From: Sipunculus nudus
Taxonomy: Eukaryota > Annelida > Sipuncula > Golfingiida > Sipunculidae
Reading direction: 5' to 3'
DNA: 64,000 nt
Assembly (NCBI GenBank): GCA_026874595.1
Contig: CM049314.1
Span: 24,625,729-24,689,728 of the forward strand
A program made the translations under genes and the position numbers. Positions 57,701 to 64,000 of this stretch are shown piece by piece (positions within the stretch are counted from its first letter, which is position 1; each line of letters begins with the position of its first letter). The notes beneath the pieces are model-generated. The model did not search any database, had not been told where the DNA came from, and worked only from the letters and a program-made list of their open reading frames with translations.

Positions 57701-59700
57701 GTGAGATTGGTTTGTAAGAGCAACATAGTATCTATTTAGTCGAGGAGGTCCGAGTTTGAATATATTTACCTCTGAGCAAGCTCTTCTGCAAGTTCGGCAA
57801 TACAACTGAAAATGCAATTTATCTGATCATATACACTAAGTGTAATACAAATATTTGAATAAGGTTTTCAGATTTAGTCCAAATTACGTATCCACATGTT
57901 TTATCACTGGTCCTTACTGTAAATATATTTTACCGTGCCTCTGTAAGTTGTACATGGAAGTTGTAAAAGTGTGATTGGTAAATACTTTTCATAAATGAAT
58001 GAAAGAGAGAGGTAACCTTGATCAGCGATTCCAAGCATCATCATACCGATGATACAGAGTAAAGTTGTGTTGCAGTCTGTTATATTGCTTGAATATACAT
58101 GTAATGACATGTAAAAAGCCTTCCATTTTAGTCATTTTGCTTGCATATTTACCTCATTTTATTCTGTGATTAGATAATTTGAATGTAAATGGAATTCCAT
58201 TTAAAGTAATTCATGCATCGACAGCTACAAAATAATATTTAGTAAGAGAGAATAAGAAGGGTTGGGGAGTTATTTGTTTTGTTAACAACAGCCATCCTTT
58301 GTGGATTCTGATAGTCAAGCGGGCTTTTCCAAGAGAAGAACAACGGTGTAATCCAGACATCTGGTAGAGAACATACCTCCGGCAGCGCCAGGGGTCTTTT
58401 CCAGTAACAATATTCAGAATAAAGTCCAGCAGCAGAACTAAATTACTTAATCACTTTGACTATCACAGCAGGAATAAATTACTTTATGCAACAGATTCCA
58501 GATGATTAGCTGTGATTTGTCGGATGTAATGAACTGTTTCTTCACCCCACTGGATAGCCCTATGGTACATGTACTAAATTTCTCCATCAGGGACGAGTGC
58601 CTGAGGAAGATTTTTAATAAACAAAGATTTACCTTGAAATGTCTGAGACTTGAAAATACAGAATCAAATGAAGTACTCATTGGAGGACTTTTTACTGTCA
58701 TCCATGAATTGGTATGGCTTATACACCGCGGTCATATATGTGAACCAGGGGATGGAACATTTTCACGAGATCGATCTTAAAGCCAATCAGATTCAACAAA
58801 GTGATTTACTCTAATGCCAGTGAAAAGCATCACGTTGTGGCTTAGATACTATTGTTATAACAGAATGTTGAAGGTTTGTAGATTTTCTCAGGTGCCAATC
58901 TTCTTTAGAGCACGTAGCTGGAAACATGAAAGATGTGTATTTATTACAAGGATGTTGGCTTGTATTTAACCTTAGCAACAGAAACCAAGGACTAAGTACG
59001 TCAGCATGATCATGTGATCAAAGGTTGGGGCCAGGGATGAAAATAAAGGTAGTTCAGCACATATGTACAGCGCACATAAGACTTTCATGATTGGCCCCTA
59101 ACATTTGTACAGATCAGTAGGTAAATTGACCGACGAATTCTGTTCAGATATTACGCCCCGTGTTGTTGAATGTACTTGTGTATGCTAAAAGGAAGTTTAC
59201 TCGAAATGTATGCAGATTAAGACCATCATGAATAAATTTGTATAAAAGTTCAGAGACTCGCTTCATTTGTGTCTCGATATGTTCAAAACCATGCTTTCCA
59301 CATACTTGATATCTAGTAATTTATCGGCGGTGCATGCATGGAAGGAGGGGCTAAAAAATGAATTGGATAAAAAGTTTCGATGAGCTGAGATGAACAGGTG
59401 AAAAGCCCATTGGTATTACTGAACAGAGGCCCAGAAACAAGCCAGCCACATAGCCTCGGCAAAGTCGCGTCAATCGTATAACGCACGCTCCCGCAAGAGT
59501 TCGCACAACACCAAGAGGAAACGTCATGACCTAGGGGTTTTGTCACTGACAGTTTAGAGGAAACTAATGCTTATTGCCTTTAATGACGCAACATCATGAG
59601 AATAAAACATTCCTCACATGCAGGTCTGTCTGGAGCCGAAGGGAAGACAGGCGAGGATCCCGGGGGGGGGGGGGGGGGGGGTCTGAACCAACGACCTTTT
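54731..59700. other. DNA downstream of the DP gene, no gene recognised
   Basis: Could include a longer 3' UTR isoform (AATAAA at 56542). A 92-codon frame at 58502-58780 has no recognisable domain. Two CTCF-like motifs lie nearby (54557-54574 within the UTR and 56603-56616). Otherwise nothing supported. Confidence 0.6.
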
Positions 59701-59711
59701 CTTTTTTTTTT

Positions 59712-62313
59712 TAGCTCAGCTGACTATAAGTCATCTGAGCTATAGTCGTGGTCCATTGTCCGTCGTCCGTCTGTCCGTCCGTCCGTCGGTAGATGTGGCA
59801 CGTTTTGAAACCGTAAGACCTAGGAATCCAAAATTCGGCATAATGTCAGATGTCCCCAAGATCTCCTACCAAGCCGAAAACTGGGTCTTTGCAACTTCGT
59901 TCCTTTGAGAAATATAGAAAAAACCTCAATTTTTTATTACAAACCTATTTTCACACTTCAGGACTGCCTAATATCAAAACCACTCATTTTTTTTTCCTCA
60001 TATTTACCATAAATATTCCTCTATATAGTTCCTATATGTACCTGCCAGAAATTGTCTGTATTATTTAATTTAAAAATGTTCTGGGCCCAAACATAATGCA
60101 TTTTTTTAAAAATCAGGAAAGATATTTGATCACTTAACACAAAAAATGTTAAAGCTATGGACCTTTTTTCCAGTAATATAACTTTAATTAATCAAAATTA
60201 AATTGTATACCCAAAATTAGATGAAAATCTTTAAAATTTTTTAAAATATTAATAAAAATAAAAAATTGGTACCTTAAATTTTGCCCAACTTTGACCATGG
60301 CACGTTTTTTTCCTGTAAGTACTGTGGATTTAATTTTCACAGCATGTTCTTGTTAGCATTTCAACTGTTAACACCAAAAATTTGAAACCAGTTGATCAAA
60401 AACTGTAGATTTTAATCAAGTTTTCAAGCACCATGTAACATATTGTTTACATCAAGCTAGTGTTATGCAGTTTGCAAGAGCTCAGCTCCCCAGCTTAAGC
60501 TCTCAGTTCCTTAAATTCGGCATACAGTTAGATGTCTCCAAAATCCCCTACCATGCCAAGAATTTGGTCACCAGGACTTAATACCTTCGAGATATTAATG
60601 AAAAACTTCATTTTTCCATTAATAACCCATTGTTACACTTCAAGACTGCCTAATATCAAAACCACTGATCTGACTTTAATCATAAACAATATACATATTT
60701 TTCATTCTCTATGCACATGCCAGAATGATGTCAGTATTGCGTAATTGTTTTAAGTTATGGGCCCAAACATAATGGACTTTGTAAAAAATCAAGAAATATA
60801 TTTACTCCCTAAACAAGGGCATTGCCGAAGCTAGAGATTTTTTTTGTCAGGGATGTAACATTATTTAATCAAGATTCAATTGAATACCCAAAATTAGTTC
60901 TGAATTTTTCAAATTTTATAAGTTATTAGTATAAATATAAAATTAGTACCTTAAATTTTGCCCAACTGTGACCATGGCACGTTTGTTTCCCGTGAGCACT
61001 GTTGATATAATTTTCATATCATGCACACATAAGGATTTCAGCTTTTTAGTTTAGAAAGCTGAAAGAAATTGGCCAAAAATTGTAGCTTTTATTAATGTTT
61101 TTTATGAGACCCTGTCAGACTTTGGCTCTCTCCAGCCCCTCTTGAGTCACCTGTATGTTGACCTTGTTGACCTTTCATCAAATTATGCACGCTTGAGGCG
61201 AGGCATACAGGAATCCAGGCAGCTTATGGCCAGCCACAGTTGATCCAGGTGTCCAACCAAACTCATCTAGTAGTTTTAACCAACAACATAACAAACAAAT
61301 TAATAAATTTTTATTGGTTTTTAATAACAAATTAAAGAAAAATAGAAAAGGAATTTGTTAGTTTATAATAACAGGAAATTAACTTGCAGTTACTGATGAT
61401 ATAAGAATCTTGTATCGATGGGTAGAATGTCACATATTCCAAATAACACCATGCAGTCACCTATGGCATTTTTCAGTTCAGTTTTAATGATAAAGAAGTA
61501 AATCATATTATTCATTACTAATCATTAGGGATTATATGAAGGAAATTAATGATAGACAAAGATGCAGTTGATAATATTAATCTAGATTCCTACTGTGTCT
61601 AGTGTGTACATTGATGTGAAATTAGTCCAAAATGAATTTTTTACAGTAATTTTTTAATGTAAATAAAAGCCATAAAACCAGGTACTTATGATCATTATTT
61701 AAATGTGTGAATTTTGTATATTCTGGATTCTCAACATCATTGTTTGGTGAAAACTGAATAAATACCAGACATGGTGCGAATACTTTGTAATTGTATTTAA
61801 ATACGAATATGATTATGTACTCCATTATAAAATTTCTTGCATAAAGAATGGGAATTCAGGTAAAAATGCAAGTATATGAATACTCGTGCAAATACTTTCA
61901 AAATGTATTCATGAATGCATTCATGAATATATTCTTTAATCTTATTTTAATAATCATATCAGTTATATTTCATTTTAAAAAATCATTTTATTCTCTTATT
62001 ATTTTTAATAAAAATTATATTTGGGACAATATTTGTAATTTTTTTTAATAAATAGTTAAACTCTTATATTAAATGTTCTGCTTATAAGTTATATGGCCAA
62101 GTCAAAATCTGTGTGACAATAGTACTCCATTTGTTAATAAAATTAATGAAATCAATCCTCTTCCCTGTCTCCAAAGGTACTATCAAAATCATACATAAGC
62201 TAAACAACAACAACTCATAATACAGCTTATATTTATTACCACACAAAAACAGCATGTGCCTCATTTCTAAATAATATTTTTTATCATATATAACAGCTGA
62301 GCGTCGTGACCCA
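59712..62313 (+). mobile_element. (CCGT)n-type interspersed element, full copy downstream of DP gene
   Basis: The 2602-bp copy has the same ends as the one at 31613 and stretches of more than 100 nearly identical bases, so the two are recent relatives. The internal direct repeat has a period of about 680 bp (attcggcat near 59833 and 60514; ggcacgtt near 60299 and 60977). It sits between T-runs on both sides, consistent with insertion in a T-rich target. The (CCGT)n tract is at about 59759-59791. No coding capacity is seen. Confidence 0.87.
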
Positions 62314-62721
62314 TAGGTCCCTTTTTTTTTTTTAGACAATTTTTATGCATGACACCAGTTGACCCCTCCCTGCAAAAATTCCTGGATCCGCGCCTGGAAG
62401 GTCGCCGTAGTGGCACATAAAAAAGCAATCCCTACAGCTGACTACTGAATTTCTTTCTTTATGCACACATTGGGATTTCTAAAAAAAGGAAGGACCAAGT
62501 TGGATTATAAATGAGACCTTGCCATTGCCAAACAGCCATAACCAAACCTGTCAGCGTGAAACGGCTAGTTCATGCCACTTTTATCCCAGTTCCCAAATTG
62601 ATGCATTTCCTTGAAGCCAGGAGCCCGCCCCCCCCCCCCCCCCCGGCTCACACCTTTATTTGTAGTTAACATGTTGGGAGTCTCATGTTTTGACTCTCGG
62701 TGTGGGAGTGACTTATTTTGG

Positions 62722-62806
62722 TTTATGACGAAAAAACTGGCTTATGACGAAAAAAAAACTTGCTTATGACGAAAAAAAAATTGGCTTATGACGAAAAAAC
62801 TTGCTA
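62722..62806 (+). repeat. 20-22-bp tandem array, four units
   Basis: The unit ggcttatgacgaaaaaa followed by an A-run of varying length begins near 62722, 62742, 62764 and 62786. Confidence 0.85.
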
Positions 62807-62859
62807 ACGTCTAAATGGCAGAAACTGCAAGTATAAAATGGCATTAGTCTTGAAGTTTT

Positions 62860-63150
62860 GTCGTTTCGTTGAATGGGTTCATCTCTCGATTGGCATGGCT
62901 GGGTCTGCGCTGCTGGGATCGGTGGAGAGATGCATGCTGTTTCTGCCTTTGTGGCTGTGGGTGCTGTGGCTTTCCTAAGGTCACCGGTACGGGTAAAAAT
63001 GATGGCGGACTCGTGCGGCTTCCTGCTTGGCTTGGTGGCATCTAGTCTATTGGCTCTCAAAATTATGCTAAGGGAGCGCACAGGGCTGGGGTCTTGACCA
63101 CAGCAACTTGTAGCTGTTCGATAAAGCGGCAACATATAAACCAACCAACC
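62860..63150 (+). repeat. SINE-like dispersed repeat K, copy 3 with (AACC)n tail
   Basis: This is the longest copy. It ends gataaagcggcaacatataa followed by accaaccaacc, a short tetranucleotide tail of the sort found at 3' ends of many SINEs and LINEs. No convincing pol III A/B boxes were recognised, so the class is open. Confidence 0.65.
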
Positions 63151-64000
63151 CTTCGGAAAAGAAGATTGCGGATGAGGAAACGGAATTTGGAACTGGGCCG
63201 CAGACAGGTCCTGGATAAGGCATGTGATTGGTTGTAATAAGGCAGGCCTCGTAGAATCATCTCTGGTTCATTTTACAATGGATCTATAGAGCAGTATCTT
63301 GACTCCCATAGAGATAAATTATATAAATAATACAAAAGTCGATTCATCAGGATCATACATAGAACTCAGCATGCAAATTACATGCGTGAAAAGGACTTTT
63401 CTTTGTGTTCCTGACATTTACTGTTGACTTAAGTAACTTGAAGGTCTGGTCATATATGCCTGTCGAAAAATATGTTCTTCGAGAACAGGTCATGGGGAAA
63501 AACAACAATTCACCAGATATTCTTAGGAAGACATAGACTGTCACAGGGGTTGGCTAAATTATATCCTAAGGAAGGCTTTAAAATATGCTCGGCCTATCTG
63601 ACAAATCAGAAAAGATCAGGAAAAATCAATATGGCAACACATTTCTTTCGGAATTCACCACCTTGTGTCGCGGATCATCAATACATCTACTCCTCTGAAC
63701 AGCTACTCGTAACCTCAGGTGGCTGGTCAGGCGTTATTTAGTCAAACTGTTGAGAGGTTCAATATTTAATATTTATATTTCTTCAAAATTAGGATATAAA
63801 ATTTCAATAACTTTCAAACGAGTCAATGGCGCAAGAGCGCTATCACGTTTGTAACTATCAAAATATTATCTTTTAAATGTAATTCTCGTGGTGAAATAAC
63901 TGATAAACTGAATTATTATGTTAAACTTTGCATTTATCGGGTTCCGTGGTCTCAGCAGCACACGGGACTCCTAGGAGCTCAACACAGATTGCGAGTTTGA
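63151..64000. other. Right edge, no recognisable gene
   Basis: Short frames (for example 63472-63741, 89 codons) lack known motifs. No repeats recognised. Confidence 0.6.

Noticed and set aside
62873-63097. 74-codon frame with hydrophobic GFLLGLVASSLLALKI segment
   Set aside because: Lies in repeat K; the same segment is frame-shifted or interrupted in the copies at 12330 and 19590.
1-64000. CRISPR arrays, operons, bacterial promoters
   Set aside because: The window is clearly animal DNA with spliced genes; direct repeats here are contiguous minisatellites, not spacer-separated arrays.

Overview
This is a eukaryotic window: AT-rich, mostly non-coding, with one split gene on the + strand and many mobile-element remnants and tandem repeats. 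The gene is unmistakable. It encodes transcription factor DP, the dimerisation partner of E2F (orthologue of vertebrate TFDP1/TFDP2). Eleven coding exons with canonical GT/AG borders lie between 17030 and 52620 and join in frame to a 471-residue protein when counted from the ATG at 17044. The first recognised exon is preceded by a splice acceptor, so at least one more exon lies further 5'. It may lie inside the first 17 kb or left of the window; I could not identify it. A first intron of 21.6 kb and a 3' UTR of about 2.1 kb (candidate poly(A) signal at 54706) complete the picture. No other protein-coding gene, rRNA or tRNA could be supported.

The repeat content suggests a marine invertebrate, most likely a bivalve mollusc. 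The reasons are a (CCGT)n-bearing interspersed element in four copies, Helitron-like structures, small TIR elements and a compact DP protein that looks ancestral to both vertebrate paralogues. This is inference from style; no species is claimed.

Layout. 1-722 is the 3' part of the (CCGT)n-type element. 723-17029 holds no recognised exon, but carries a dispersed repeat (4060-4480), a 204-bp TIR element (5525-5728), a 33-bp minisatellite (6190-7420), two further tandem arrays (7950-8632), another TIR element (11746-12229) and three short-period arrays (13374-15640). 17030-52620 is the DP gene. Its introns contain a 1.6-kb foldback element rich in GCCTAGGC palindromes (20051-21650), a pogo/Tigger-like element of 1468 bp (26694-28161), a 2.5-kb (CCGT)n element (31613-34114), a 264-bp hAT-like MITE (34220-34483), a pogo-like MITE (45506-46276), and a Helitron-like element interrupted by another (CCGT)n element (47293-49823). 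52621-59700 is 3' UTR and then intergenic DNA. 59712-62313 is a near-complete (CCGT)n element very similar to the intronic copy at 31613.

The most interesting signals are the (CCGT)n family with its fixed termini and variable interior, the nested Helitron-like structure, the foldback element, an N-terminal extension and a possible frame-breaking cassette exon in the DP gene, and a protein-like but broken stretch on the minus strand near 4.9-5.3 kb.
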